Assembly: GCF_039645995.1 (NCBI RefSeq)
Contig: NZ_CP147920.1
Location: 1,984,001 to 2,048,000, forward strand
Length of the DNA stretch: 64,000 bases
Origin: Sulfurimonas sp. HSL3-1
GTDB lineage: Bacteria > Campylobacterota > Campylobacteria > Campylobacterales > Sulfurimonadaceae
Direction of reading: 5' to 3'
This document shows positions 45,401-53,109 of this stretch, one piece after another. The translations under genes were made by a program, and so were the position numbers. The stretch's first letter is position 1; each line of letters begins with the position of its first letter. The notes beneath the pieces were generated by a model. The model did not search any database, was not told the DNA's origin, and saw nothing but the letters and a program-made list of their open reading frames with translations.

Positions 45401-46030
45401 GCCCTTACCAAAGTCCAAGTCAACGACACTGAACCATCGCCTTTCACGGTGATCGGCTTCGACGATACGACAGATACGGCCACTTTCCTCTACGGTCGGG
45501 GGCATGCACCGCGTTACCGTGTCAACTGCGGTACAGTCGTCACCGGCCCCTGCCTGTCGCAGGATTTGGAGCTCTTTTTTGAATTCTATGCGGACAACGA
45601 CTCCAACCTGACGCTGCGCAGAGGATATGCTCAAGACAATGAGCGGAGTAAAGATGCTATCATGTGGTTCCGCAACACCAAGCACGATTCCGGGGCGGAC
45701 GGCAATGTCACTCATCTGAGCCACAAGTTCTTCGGCTATGACCTCAACAGCTCGACAAGCCCCCTCTATCAGGGAACGTCGATCACCGCCCCGGGCAACG
45801 GCATCTCAAAGGTGCGGATCGGCTACCGGGGCAGCGACGGTTATCCGTACAAGGCCTCCGTCAATCTTCATACGGATCGATGGCTCAAGTACGACCGTTT
45901 CAACGCCAACCCCGACGTCAATGCGTCGTTCCTGATTGAATTCAACGCCATCGGCGTGGAGGCGGGAGAGGGCAACCTTGACGGTACGGACAGCGGTCCG
46001 GCCAACTCAAATAGGAGAATCCGGTGGTAA
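42461..46030 (+). CDS. Giant secreted DUF6701/MshQ-like protein with DUF11 repeats, copy 2
   Basis: An 1189-residue exported protein. The signal peptide runs to about residue 28 (LFFLPQTLSA). An N-terminal beta domain (about 30-145) is followed by two DUF11-type repeats (SLVKTNVPGQ..., ITDTLPSEANLS...; then VELKVEKFAEAD..., IWDQMDPNIYY) up to about 420, a Cys-rich section (CGEGNTNC, CYECTVGGLGYC), and from about 684 (DNFAIRP) a C-terminal 500 residues closely related to copy 1. It ends TDSGPANSNRRIRW. The TAA overlaps the next prepilin ATG. It is probably a pilus-tip adhesin or assembly factor. The ATG at 42461 has AAAGGA upstream. Confidence 0.85.
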   Translation: MFGNVIFHFSKTASAILLFSMLFFLPQTLSAAITGVPGDCSSVTDTAVFDQSNLSYTNQTYVGGDSEKWDYYYFSVDIPGELIITLETNSSLDLLYSESSCSTMTDISSPYSISYLNPTDLMVKVESGSANQKDYILKVTFVPAPLSLVKTNVPGQILQNSATNVDYSLMGVNNQAFDSGSITITDTLPSEANLSTFNIIDDGGCTCTAPDASRTFSCSCPALAAGDYAIVDFNVTLSAGAAPDTITNNASMTDGTQSAVTSSTVDVVDGKGVVELKVEKFAEADAIPVDTDFSYYIFITNYDNAYAYGVQIWDQMDPNIYYTGYDTSSGWICTPPNSPAVKGDSFTCSYVGTDGTGGMGKGIVYLKINARTASALDTGVTADVNVSTWNNVDLAAANTLHNDSITHASREVNITLNDVAPGGGAIGGVYMKGGLVEISENDLSGGRNTAQIRTKVAAQIGRASASYAAGETHIPTYFLNDSSDGATPTAYNPTTAAGSNPIPLTVIIRLANDQCQEASQTYVTYTSDPAVSGAPLSALFEPGDNSPRYAGVSSSGIPGDFKLRNIATKKARFIMKYVNINEKIADSDEKCTQTSTTNPGNIKGLPQCMNSGGSTSLDNNKYLNVFGTSAFVRCFGQNGSPCDSNNHGFSCGEGNTNCVGYNAEYDHEYGCYECTVGGLGYCTQDNFAIRPKAFDSNITTLVGVGDPVKAGLDYGLAFKGLTGNTADPSEATLLYNEIEDTLTDGTTFQIDLNISDPTKVCPQTNVNMTPAVHFVDGVDSGLFRFDNIGDINFSIHETNGTEFAKVDVNDTPWSDRRIEPFSISFRIIPDHFEVNATLDDYGDDFTYLYDMNLYDDYNVSTAKLALDIKAMSADNNVTSNYMETCYAKDTNVTLQMHGTAIKPAGSVTEFLYYNPAESNGTANSGEGAYLLPGGTLTTLPIENLTTSFPNDAVDGNGTTHIEYKLNFNRKVNKVVDPLRIALTKVQVNDTEPSPFTVIGFDDTTDTATFLYGRGHAPRYRVNCGTVVTGPCLSQDLELFFEFYADNDSNLTLRRGYAQDNERSKDAIMWFRNTKHDSGADGNVTHLSHKFFGYDLNSSTSPLYQGTSITAPGNGISKVRIGYRGSDGYPYKASVNLHTDRWLKYDRFNANPDVNASFLIEFNAIGVEAGEGNLDGTDSGPANSNRRIRW

Positions 46031-46689
46031 TGAAACGCGCATTTACGATGATTGAGATGATCTTCGCGATCATCATTATCGGCATCACGGTTGCCGGCGT
46101 TTCGCAGATCATGACGCGAAGCGGGAATACGATGGAGGGGGCGCTTTCGCAAGAAGCGGTCTTCCTGGCATCCATGGAAGCAGCCAAGATCTTTTCGCAC
46201 CGATGGGACCCTAATTCGAAAGACACCTCGAGCGAACTCGCCTATTCAAAAATTCTCGATACAAACTGGGATGCCAACCACAAACGCACCTGTCTCGACA
46301 CTGCAACGGGTTCGAAATATACGGTCCCGTGTGCTGCCGACGACATCCAGACCGTCCTGCGCTACGGCGGTATCGCCGAGGATAAACACCGCCGTTTCCA
46401 CAGCCAGAGTACCGCCTCCTCACAACCCTATCCTGACGGTGTCCCGGATGGTACGACGGATATCAACATCACCAATGAGCACGGCTACAAACGCACCTAT
46501 CAGGTCGCCGTCAACTCCGGGTATATCGGTACGGCTTTCGCTACGGGGACAGTGGGGGGACCTACCGATATCAAAATGACTGTTGTCTCCATCAATGATA
46601 AGAACAACGGCAACGCCAATCTTGTCCGGATGCGGGTCTATTCATACAATATCGGTGAAATCGACTATGCCAAGAGGACGTTCCAATGA
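46030..46689 (+). CDS. Type IV prepilin-like protein (minor pilin 1)
   Basis: A 219-residue protein with a short class III signal: MKRA then FTMIEMIFAIIIIGITV. Processing would occur between Ala and Phe, and the Glu at +5 needed for pilin assembly is present. The body is globular with two Cys pairs (KRTCLDTAT, YTVPCAAD). The start overlaps the preceding giant gene (TAATG). Together with the next two genes it forms a minor-pilin set as found in MSHA/PilV-W-X loci. Confidence 0.85.
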   Translation: MKRAFTMIEMIFAIIIIGITVAGVSQIMTRSGNTMEGALSQEAVFLASMEAAKIFSHRWDPNSKDTSSELAYSKILDTNWDANHKRTCLDTATGSKYTVPCAADDIQTVLRYGGIAEDKHRRFHSQSTASSQPYPDGVPDGTTDINITNEHGYKRTYQVAVNSGYIGTAFATGTVGGPTDIKMTVVSINDKNNGNANLVRMRVYSYNIGEIDYAKRTFQ

Positions 46690-47525
46690 GAATGTATTAC
46701 AGTAGGCTACGGCGTGCGTTTACGATGATCGAACTGGTCTTTGTCATTGTCATCATGGGTATCCTCGCCAAGTTCGGAGTGGAGATTTTCCTGCAGATCT
46801 ATGAAAGCTATACCCGGACGACCATCGCCGCCTCGCTCTTGAGCAAATCCGAGGCTGCCGTCAGTCAGATCGCCAACCGCCTAACTTATAGGGTCAAAGA
46901 TTCCATCATCGCCAGCAGCGGTGCGGCGGCATCCTTCGTACCGCTCTCCAGCGTCACCGGCAACGAGACCGTCTTTGAATGGATCGGCCTGGACAGCGAC
47001 GGTTGGGATAATGGCGACTTCAGCGGCATCATCGACCTTAATGACGGGAATACCACCTATACCCAGCTTCACAGTCCCGGCACCGCTACGTTACCGGCGA
47101 ACGGCGCACTGCTCTTTATCGGCTCAAAAGTCAATGTACAGAACAGTTTCGGGTGGCATGATACGAATGTCTCTGCGAACAGCCACCAGGATCTTTATGT
47201 CTACGACGGTGTCGCATCGCAGAACATCAACTTTACCACCAACCCTTTTTCGGCAGGTGATGAGATCTTTGAGTTCTATCATGTCGCAGACAGTGCTTAC
47301 GCGCTTGTGCTCGACACTGTCAATCACAAGCTCTATCTCCACCAGAATTACCAACCGTGGCAGGCTGAAATCTATACGGGCACGGGGGACCTGTTGACGG
47401 ATAACGTCAAAACCTTTACGCTGCAAAAAGCGGGGGACATCATCCGAATCGAGCTTTGCCTCAGCAACAAAGATTTTATGGATGAAGGGGAGTATTCAAT
47501 ATGCAAAACAAAAATCGTGTTCTAA
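46686..47525 (+). CDS. Type IV prepilin-like protein (minor pilin 2, MshO/PilW-like)
   Basis: A 279-residue prepilin. The leader is 11 residues (MRMYYSRLRRA), followed by FTMIELVFVIVIMGILAKFG with Glu at +5, so cleavage again after Ala. The large beta-rich C-terminal domain (about 200 residues) suits MshO/PilW-type pseudopilins. The start overlaps the preceding pilin gene by 4 bases and the end overlaps the next gene by 25 bases. Confidence 0.85.
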   Translation: MRMYYSRLRRAFTMIELVFVIVIMGILAKFGVEIFLQIYESYTRTTIAASLLSKSEAAVSQIANRLTYRVKDSIIASSGAAASFVPLSSVTGNETVFEWIGLDSDGWDNGDFSGIIDLNDGNTTYTQLHSPGTATLPANGALLFIGSKVNVQNSFGWHDTNVSANSHQDLYVYDGVASQNINFTTNPFSAGDEIFEFYHVADSAYALVLDTVNHKLYLHQNYQPWQAEIYTGTGDLLTDNVKTFTLQKAGDIIRIELCLSNKDFMDEGEYSICKTKIVF

Positions 47526-47980
47526 AACGGGGCGGCTTTGCCGTCATTGCCGCCGTTTTCATGATGCTGTTGATCACGCTCATGCTGTTGAAGATGCTCT
47601 CGTACTCCACGGACGTCTCTGCGCGTACCAGCAACGACTATCTCAACGAGCAGGCACAGCTGCTGGCGTTCAATGCCACCGAAGACGCCGTCTACCGCAT
47701 CTCGGGAGAAAACCGCGATGCAAACCTGAGCTGTACAACTTCCTTCAATGACACCTACCCTTCAACGGGGACGGCCATGTTCAATATCAACGTGACAATC
47801 CAGTACATCTGGCAAACCGGCATGATCCCCGGCGGCACCGGATGTAACAACATCCTGACAACCGTTTCGACGGATACCCAGCATGGCTCCGCGCTGATCG
47901 ACGTTTATGTTACATCACACGCTTCACTGAATCTGGATGAACCGATCCGATTCCACCGTCGCACGCTGCAAAAACTGTAA
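47501..47980 (+). CDS. PilX/MshP-like minor pilin lacking Glu+5
   Basis: A 159-residue protein with the leader MQNKNRVLKRGG and hydrophobic helix FAVIAAVFMMLLITLMLLKML. Cleavage after Gly would give mature F-A-V-I-A, so the usual Glu at +5 is absent, as in GspK/PilX-type tip pseudopilins that start a pilus. A SYSTDVSARTSNDYLNEQAQLLAFNATEDA stretch (shown here only to its start) resembles the PilX N-terminal helix. It closes the operon that begins with giant protein copy 2. Confidence 0.75.
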   Translation: MQNKNRVLKRGGFAVIAAVFMMLLITLMLLKMLSYSTDVSARTSNDYLNEQAQLLAFNATEDAVYRISGENRDANLSCTTSFNDTYPSTGTAMFNINVTIQYIWQTGMIPGGTGCNNILTTVSTDTQHGSALIDVYVTSHASLNLDEPIRFHRRTLQKL

Positions 47981-47998
47981 ATTGATCTAGAGGGAAGA

Positions 47999-48015
47999 GA
48001 CGGCAGAAAGCCGTC
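47999..48015. terminator. Hairpin between the convergent pilin operon and hpf
   Basis: GACGGC and GCCGTC around a 5-base loop make a 6-bp stem between two converging genes. Neither side has a strong U-run, so a bidirectional terminator is only suggested. Confidence 0.4.
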
Positions 48016-48023
48016 GGAAACGA

Positions 48024-48557
48024 TTAATAGAGACCGAAACGACCGTCGTTTCGTTTGTAGAGAACTCGAGTCTTCCCGTCGTTATCCAGGAAGATCTCAA
48101 ACTGCTTTTCACCCGTTTTCAGCTCATCCAGCACATCGGCGACTTCCCTCGGTTTATAACTCTCCAGTTCAACCGGGATGACTTCGTCCTCCTGTGCTTC
48201 GGCCGCCGCTTTGACGTCTGCCGATTCGCTCTTGGCATCGTTCATACTCTCATGGTGGTGATCGCTCAGCTTGTCGTGCATACGGCGCAGCGCCTTCTGT
48301 GCCCGCTCGATCGCGATGTCGATCGCAGCATACATATCATCGTCACTCTGCTTGATAACAACAGTATTCTTGCCGGCAAGATTGATGGTAAACTCCACCG
48401 AGACACCCTGCTTTTTCCCGATGCTTCGCTTGGCGCAAACCGCCTGTGCCGAAATGATGTCCAGGTTGAACTTCGAGAGCGATGCGATCGCATTTTGCAA
48501 ATACTCTTTAATGGGATCGGTCAACTCGATCGCTCTACCGGTCAGTGAGATATTCAT
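48024..48557 (-). CDS. hpf: Ribosome hibernation promoting factor, long form
   Basis: A 177-residue protein with an N-terminal RaiA/HPF ribosome-binding domain (MNISLTGRAIELTDPIKEYL, about 1-100), an acidic linker, and a C-terminal dimerisation domain (about 120-177, YKPREVADVLDELKTG, NGRFGLY-like end). The long form alone produces 100S ribosome dimers in stationary phase. The ATG at 48557 is preferred (GGAAAGG at 7 bases); a Met one codon earlier is possible. Confidence 0.94.
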   Translation of the reverse strand: MNISLTGRAIELTDPIKEYLQNAIASLSKFNLDIISAQAVCAKRSIGKKQGVSVEFTINLAGKNTVVIKQSDDDMYAAIDIAIERAQKALRRMHDKLSDHHHESMNDAKSESADVKAAAEAQEDEVIPVELESYKPREVADVLDELKTGEKQFEIFLDNDGKTRVLYKRNDGRFGLY

Positions 48558-48607
48558 CATGGAACCTTTCCGGGCCTCGCCCTCTGTGTGAATTGTCGTA
48601 GGCAACG

Positions 48608-48613
48608 ATTATA
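48608..48613 (-). promoter_or_regulatory. -10 element of hpf
   Basis: A minus-strand TATAAT about 50 bases upstream of the hpf start, in the 113-base gap shared with the divergent recG. Confidence 0.6.
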
Positions 48614-48659
48614 ACACAGTAAACATGTCATTTTTCAAGCCGTAAAGCGACAAACGCGC

Positions 48660-48665
48660 TAAAAT
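48660..48665 (+). promoter_or_regulatory. Candidate -10 of recG
   Basis: TAAAAT with five bases before the recG ATG at 48671. Its use would give a leaderless transcript; no ribosome site is visible upstream of the ATG. Confidence 0.4.
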
Positions 48666-48670
48666 ATCCC

Positions 48671-50461
48671 ATGCAAATTGAACAGGCCGATATCGAAAAA
48701 TTTAAAAAACTCGGCGTCTACTCGGCCGCAGAGCTCGCCATTCACGCCCCGGTCCGTTTTGAGGACCGCCGGCTTTACCCCAGGCTTAAAGAGGGCACCG
48801 AGCAGGCGATCGATGCCACCGTCGAATCGATACAACGCTCCCCCCGGACGGTGACCATCTCCCTCTATGTGCACAACTTCGGGCACCGAATCGAGGGGGT
48901 CTTGTTCAATCCGAAACCCTATATGCTGCGTTTTTTTACCGAAGGGGAACGCACCCTTTTCTACGGCCGTATCGACTGCAGACAGGGGCGCTGCCAGATG
49001 AGTCACCCCCAGCGTATCCCCGAGGCGGGCACGCTCACCCCCAAATACAAAACGCCCCTGCGCACCGACGTCATGGCCCGTCTCGCCGCACGCTACATCA
49101 CCCGTGAAAATCTACTGGATGAGGGGCTGCCCCCCGCTGTTGCCGATGCACTGCTCGGGCTGCACTTCCCTAAAGAGGCTCCGCTGAAGGAACCCACACC
49201 GCAACAGCTCTACGCCCTCAAATACACTGAGCTCTACAGTTATATGCGTTCGCTCCAGGGGAAACGACGCTATTTTCATGCGCTGAAAAAACTGGAGGGC
49301 GACTGGCGTGTCTGGGCCATGCGTCTGCCGTTTCTCCTGACCGATGAACAGGCAAAAGCCATCGAGGCGATTGAAGCGGACTTCAAAAAGCCCCATGCCG
49401 CCAAACGGATGGTCGTCGGGGATGTCGGCGCGGGCAAAACGATGGTGATACTGGCGGCGATGCAGATGGCCTCCCCCCACCGCAGCATCCTGATGGCGCC
49501 TACGACCATCCTTGCCAACCAGCTATACGAAGAGGCGCGTAAGTTCCTCCCGGAAAAAAAGATTCTGCTCATCACGAATGCTACCCCGAAAAAAATGCCG
49601 CTGGGGGAGGCCGATGTCCTTATCGGCACCCATGCCCTGCTCTACCGCGACCTCCCCGAAGCCGCGCTCATCATGGTCGATGAGCAGCACCGCTTCGGGA
49701 CCGCGCAGCGCCACCGGCTGGAGAAACTGCTCTCGGAGGGTACCCGTCACCCTCATTACCTGCAGTTCTCCGCCACACCCATTCCCCGTACCCAGGCGAT
49801 GATCGATTCCGCCCATATCGACGTCAGCCTCATTACCAAGACCCCCTTTCAAAAAGACATCTCGACCGCGGTCATCCACAAGCCTGACTTCCCAACCCTG
49901 CTGCAGCACATCCGCGCAGAGATCGCACAAGAGCACCAGGTCCTCATCGTCTACCCCCTTGTCGAAGAGAGCGAGAATTTCGGCTATCAAAGTATTGAAG
50001 AGGCCAGAGGTTACTGGGAAAAACATTTTGAGAACGTCTACGTCACCTACGGCAAAGACAAGGAGAAAGAGGCGATTCTTGAAACGTTCAGGGAGCGAGG
50101 AGACATCCTTCTTGCCACAACCGTCATTGAGGTCGGCATCTCGCTTCCGCGCCTGACGACAGTTGTCATCGTCGGCGCCGAACGCCTCGGGCTGGCTACC
50201 CTTCACCAGTTGCGCGGACGCGTCAGCCGCACAGGCCTCAAAGGATGGTGTTTTCTCTATACGAACTTGAAGGAGAGCGAACGCCTCGATGCCTTCCGCC
50301 AAACGGACAACGGCTTTGACATCGCTGCGCTGGATCTGAAGTACCGCAAAAGCGGCGATCTGCTCAAAGGCAGTATCCAGAGCGGGAAAAAGTTCCTCTG
50401 GGCAGACATCGGCGAAGATGAGGGAATTGTCCGGGAAGTCAAAGCGGCACTATCGCGCTGA
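48671..50461 (+). CDS. recG: ATP-dependent DNA helicase RecG
   Basis: A 596-residue branched-DNA helicase that remodels stalled forks and Holliday junctions. A shortened wedge (OB) domain is at about 50-150, followed by superfamily 2 motifs: GDVGAGKT (Walker A), LMAPTTILANQ, DEQHRFG (Walker B), FSATPIPRT, and ATTVIEVGISLP with LRGRVSRTG at the end. It is about 100 residues shorter than E. coli RecG, as usual in Campylobacterota. Start AUG is well supported by the wedge homology although no ribosome site is seen. Confidence 0.94.
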   Translation: MQIEQADIEKFKKLGVYSAAELAIHAPVRFEDRRLYPRLKEGTEQAIDATVESIQRSPRTVTISLYVHNFGHRIEGVLFNPKPYMLRFFTEGERTLFYGRIDCRQGRCQMSHPQRIPEAGTLTPKYKTPLRTDVMARLAARYITRENLLDEGLPPAVADALLGLHFPKEAPLKEPTPQQLYALKYTELYSYMRSLQGKRRYFHALKKLEGDWRVWAMRLPFLLTDEQAKAIEAIEADFKKPHAAKRMVVGDVGAGKTMVILAAMQMASPHRSILMAPTTILANQLYEEARKFLPEKKILLITNATPKKMPLGEADVLIGTHALLYRDLPEAALIMVDEQHRFGTAQRHRLEKLLSEGTRHPHYLQFSATPIPRTQAMIDSAHIDVSLITKTPFQKDISTAVIHKPDFPTLLQHIRAEIAQEHQVLIVYPLVEESENFGYQSIEEARGYWEKHFENVYVTYGKDKEKEAILETFRERGDILLATTVIEVGISLPRLTTVVIVGAERLGLATLHQLRGRVSRTGLKGWCFLYTNLKESERLDAFRQTDNGFDIAALDLKYRKSGDLLKGSIQSGKKFLWADIGEDEGIVREVKAALSR

Positions 50462-50601
50462 GTAGTGCTAAGTGCCAAGAAGCTTGTCAGCTTCCCTATT
50501 GCTGTCAAGGTCGAAACGTTCATTAGCGGGTCAGGCGGATCACCGGGGAATGGAGTGCCCCGAAAGCGGCAGCCTTTTATCCTTTTTTCTTCCCGGTTCG
50601 G

Positions 50602-50629
50602 CTTCTTTTTTGGATAAGCAAAAAAGAAG
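50602..50629. terminator. Bidirectional A/T-rich terminator hairpin
   Basis: CTTCTTTTTTG and CAAAAAAGAAG form a perfect 11-bp stem around GATAAG, between the convergent recG and M16-like genes. A/U-rich arms allow function in both directions. The surrounding 50462-50646 contains no convincing gene. Confidence 0.55.
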
Positions 50630-50646
50630 GGGAACAAAAAAACCTA

Positions 50647-51942
50647 CTACTCCTCTGTTACAATTGAGAAAGTAAGCTTCTCGATCTCTTTATGCTTCTT
50701 GATAAAGGCGTTTAGCGTGGCAAGATCGAGGGTTTCGATCTGAGCGAGTTCGCGTGCGGACGCGCCGATCCCCTCTCCTTTATAGTACTCCAGGAAGGTA
50801 CGCGAAAGGCGCTGGGAAAGGGTCTCGACCCGCAGCGGTTCGGAACCGAGCAGGAAACGCTTCGCCTGGTCAAGCTCCTCCTGGGTCGCACCCTTTTCTA
50901 TAAACGTGTCGATCACTTCGCGCACGGTTTCAACGGCCTCTTTCTGAGAAGCGATCTTCGTCTGGAGGTAGCCGAAGAAGTAGCTGTTGGAACGGGCGAT
51001 ATTCGCACGGCAATAGGCGGAGTAGGCCAGGCCGCGCTTGACGCGGACCTCCTCCATCATCCGACTGCCGAAGCCGCCGCTGCCGAGGATGAACATGGCG
51101 ACGCGGCTGATGTAGTGCTCGGCGTCCCCCACCTTCATCTCAAAAGGAGCACCGAAATAGACATAGGCCTGTTCCGTTTTTCGCTTGAACAGCTCCGTCT
51201 GTGCCGCCGCGCTGGCCGGGTAGTACCCCAGGCTTTCCAGCGCCCCTTTCGGCAAGGTACTGAGCAGCCGGCGCGCGGCATCCTCCGCGTCCGTTTTGGA
51301 GATATCTCCGCCAATCACGACAATGGCCCGGGAGGCCTGGAGGTGATTTTCGACAAAGGCTTTGACCGTTTTGAGTTCCATCGCCTTGACGCTTTCAACC
51401 GTCCCGGACGCCGGGGACGCCAGCGGCGTATCGGTGAAGAGCATTGCCCTCAGTTCACGGTTGGCGACATAGTCGAAATCATTCTCTTTGCGGCTCAGCG
51501 CGCCGACCATGGTTGTCTTCACCTTCTGAAGGGCCTCTTTACTGAGGTTCGGAGCGGTAAGCAGCTCTTCGAGCAGACCGACCGCTTCACCGAACTCCTC
51601 TTTGAGCGAACCCATTTCAAAGACCATCGTCTCCGTCCCGGCATGAACACTGAGATGGATGGCGCGTGCGTCGAGCGCCTCGGCAAAACCGACGGCCCCA
51701 CGTTTTTGGGTCCCTTCGTTGAGCATTGAGGCACTCACCTTCGCCAGCCCCGCAAGCGCACCGTCCTCGATCGAACCGCTCTGGCGGAAGACCAACTGCA
51801 TGGAGACGATCGGTAACCGGGAATCGTGCTCAAATATCATCGGCACTTTGATGCCGTTTACTTCTACCTGTTCCACCGTCGTTTCAGCCATTACAATCTG
51901 TCCTGTCAAAAAAATGAATAATAGTAGCGCTTTGAGGCTCAC
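50647..51942 (-). CDS. M16-family peptidase-like protein lacking the zinc motif
   Basis: A 431-residue exported protein: signal peptide MSLKALLLFIFLTGQIVMA then two M16 half-domains. The region that should hold H-x-x-E-H (usually GLAHFLEHM) reads GLAKVSASMLNEGT, so both His and Glu ligands are missing. The second half keeps the substrate-binding Arg/Tyr region (GGFGSRMMEEVRVKRGLAYSAY). Such inactive subunits in M16B pair with an active partner. The start overlaps the mqnC stop, the same neighbourhood as H. pylori HP0656/HP0657. Its own peptidase activity is doubtful. Confidence 0.85.
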   Translation of the reverse strand: MSLKALLLFIFLTGQIVMAETTVEQVEVNGIKVPMIFEHDSRLPIVSMQLVFRQSGSIEDGALAGLAKVSASMLNEGTQKRGAVGFAEALDARAIHLSVHAGTETMVFEMGSLKEEFGEAVGLLEELLTAPNLSKEALQKVKTTMVGALSRKENDFDYVANRELRAMLFTDTPLASPASGTVESVKAMELKTVKAFVENHLQASRAIVVIGGDISKTDAEDAARRLLSTLPKGALESLGYYPASAAAQTELFKRKTEQAYVYFGAPFEMKVGDAEHYISRVAMFILGSGGFGSRMMEEVRVKRGLAYSAYCRANIARSNSYFFGYLQTKIASQKEAVETVREVIDTFIEKGATQEELDQAKRFLLGSEPLRVETLSQRLSRTFLEYYKGEGIGASARELAQIETLDLATLNAFIKKHKEIEKLTFSIVTEE

Positions 51943-52988
51943 GCAAAAAGCTCCAGGGTTTCATACGCCGTATTCCGGATCGCCGGGGTCTCGCCGATAT
52001 CGCGGATCAGGCGGACCATTTCATCCTTGGCCATACGGAAGCCCGCCCCCGCACTGCGGACAACGTTCTCCTCCATCATCGTTGAGCCCAGGTCGTTGGC
52101 CCCGAACTGCAGCGCCATCTGACCGATATAAGGCCCCTGGGTCACCCAGGAACTCTGCAGGTTCGGTACGTTGTCCAGGAAGAGACGCGAGACTGCCAAC
52201 AGGCGGAGGTAGCGGTTGGCCGAATGTTTTTTCATCTCGGGGAACTCTTCGAGCAGTTTGGTATTCTCGCCCTGGAACGACCACATGATAAAGGCGCGGA
52301 ACCCCCCGGTTTCGTCCTGCAGGCGGCGGACCATATCCCAGTGCTCGACGATCTCTTCGTCCGTCTCCATCGTTCCGTACATCATCGTCGCCGTCGATTT
52401 GATCCCGAGCTTGTGCGCCTTGCGGTGGATATCGATCCAGACGTCGGCATCGATCTTGCGCGGCGCGATGATGTCGCGGACCCGGTCATTGAGGATCTCC
52501 GCGCCGGCGCCTGGAATGGAGGAGAGTCCCTTGGCCTTCAGCCGGGTCAGGACCTCCTCGACACTGATGCGCGATACCTTGGCGATAAAGTCGATCTCGA
52601 TGGCCGAAAAGCCGTGAATGGTGATCTGCGGGTATTTCGTATGGATATGCTCTACGAGCGCCTCATACCACTCGATTTTCAGTTTCGGATGCACCCCGCC
52701 CTGGAAAAGGATCTGCGTCCCACCGATGGCGAGCAGTTCGTCTATCTTCGCATCGATCTCGTCATAGGTGAGGACGTAGGCATCCTCGTCCTTCTCATGG
52801 CGGTAGAATGCGCAGAACTTGCAATCGACCCAGCAGATGTTCGTGTAGTTGATGTTGCGGTCAACGACAAAAGTCGTGACCCCTTTTGGGTGCAGCGCTT
52901 TTTTGCGGGCCGTCGCCAGCTTCCCGAGGGTTTTGAGGTCGGCGTTGCGGATCAGGTCAACCGCTTCTTCTTTGGTGAGTCTGCTCAT
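51939..52988 (-). CDS. mqnC: Cyclic dehypoxanthinyl futalosine synthase
   Basis: A 349-residue radical SAM enzyme of the futalosine menaquinone pathway. The cluster motif is NICWVDCKFCAF (C-x3-C-x2-C), and MMYGTMETDEEIVEH is characteristic of MqnC as opposed to MqnE. It forms the spiro ring from dehypoxanthine futalosine. All known Campylobacterota make menaquinone this way. It is followed, with overlap, by the M16-like gene; promoter TATACT at 53032-53027 (minus) lies 39 bases upstream. Confidence 0.94.
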   Translation of the reverse strand: MSRLTKEEAVDLIRNADLKTLGKLATARKKALHPKGVTTFVVDRNINYTNICWVDCKFCAFYRHEKDEDAYVLTYDEIDAKIDELLAIGGTQILFQGGVHPKLKIEWYEALVEHIHTKYPQITIHGFSAIEIDFIAKVSRISVEEVLTRLKAKGLSSIPGAGAEILNDRVRDIIAPRKIDADVWIDIHRKAHKLGIKSTATMMYGTMETDEEIVEHWDMVRRLQDETGGFRAFIMWSFQGENTKLLEEFPEMKKHSANRYLRLLAVSRLFLDNVPNLQSSWVTQGPYIGQMALQFGANDLGSTMMEENVVRSAGAGFRMAKDEMVRLIRDIGETPAIRNTAYETLELFA

Positions 52989-53026
52989 AGTGGTTCCACT
53001 CCCTCGTACATGTTGTTCTTGGCCGC

Positions 53027-53032
53027 AGTATA
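53027..53032 (-). promoter_or_regulatory. Candidate -10 of mqnC
   Basis: A minus-strand TATACT 38 bases upstream of the mqnC ATG; no spaced -35 is seen. It lies in the 121-base gap after nusB. Confidence 0.4.
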
Positions 53033-53109
53033 GCCGCTCAAGGTTCAGCTCCGCCCCGCTCTCAGGAAACGGCAGCGTTTAAAAAGATTGATTTAAGCGC
53101 AGGCGGGGC

